Positions 63,964 to 64,000 of a stretch of DNA of 64,000 bases are shown here, in pieces. Below the pieces are notes generated by a model. It saw nothing but the letters and a program-made list of their open reading frames with translations. It searched no databases and was not told the origin of the DNA. The stretch's first letter is position 1. The number at the start of each line of letters is the position of its first letter. The DNA comes from Odontocerum albicorne. Lineage: Eukaryota; Arthropoda; Insecta; Trichoptera; Odontoceridae. The translations under genes were made by a program, and so were the position numbers. Location of the stretch: positions 30,633,549-30,697,548 of the forward strand of contig OX463848.1 in the NCBI GenBank assembly GCA_949825065.1. The letters run 5' to 3'.

Positions 63964-64000
63964 GACAATGCTATACTATACTGAGAAATCAGAATATATT

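Overview
The window looks like AT-rich (by eye about 70% A+T), repeat-dense insect nuclear DNA. No bacterial or organellar gene, tRNA gene or rRNA gene is visible. An insect host is suggested by an initiator/DPE core promoter that fits the arthropod consensus, a GT splice donor, and the repeat types: tRNA-derived SINEs, RTE-like and CR1/jockey-like LINEs, Penelope-like elements, Tc1/mariner, pogo and hAT relatives. Lepidoptera is my best guess from the style of the LINE fragments, but this is inference only.

Only one host gene is supported. A TCAGTT initiator at 15698 has a perfect RGWYVT downstream promoter element at +28. About 450 bases later a 95-base first coding exon (16147-16241) encodes a signal peptide and the start of a Cys/Trp-containing mature protein, then a consensus splice donor. 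The rest of the gene is not identified with confidence. The following 47 kb would be a repeat-filled first intron and/or intergenic DNA; one weak, phase-compatible exon candidate lies at 48036-48184.

Almost everything else recognisable is mobile-element debris. SINE-1 (tRNA-like head, about 210-280 bp, AATAC-type tail) has about 19 whole or partial copies. SINE-2 (about 330 bp) has five copies and SINE-3 (about 350 bp) has three. An RTE-like LINE, in at least two subfamilies, contributes about 20 C-terminal and 3-prime fragments, the best at 31873-32223. Other LINEs occur at 10495-11405 (CR1/jockey-like), 19110-19480, 41590-41965 and 59690-60020, and an unnamed LINE family lies at 30520, 38276 and 40921. 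Penelope-like elements with GIY-YIG endonuclease remnants or hammerhead-like tails lie at 3532, 8958, 39061 and 55231. DNA elements are two Tc1/mariner deletion derivatives (3084, 44535), a 146-bp pogo-type MITE (37200) and an 838-bp hAT remnant (56713).

About a dozen minisatellites (periods 23, 31, 35, 41, 44, 45, 60, 63, 74 bp and others) are scattered through the window, with three notable hairpins. Nested insertions give a relative history: hAT inside SINE-1, SINE-1 inside SINE-1, a LINE tail inside an RTE copy.

The most unusual signal is the octamer TACGAGTA/TACTCGTA, seen about 21 times. In four repeat copies it is exactly a 6-bp insertion at a TA relative to related copies (TA-CGAG-TA), like the excision footprint of a TA-targeting transposon that is not itself present here.
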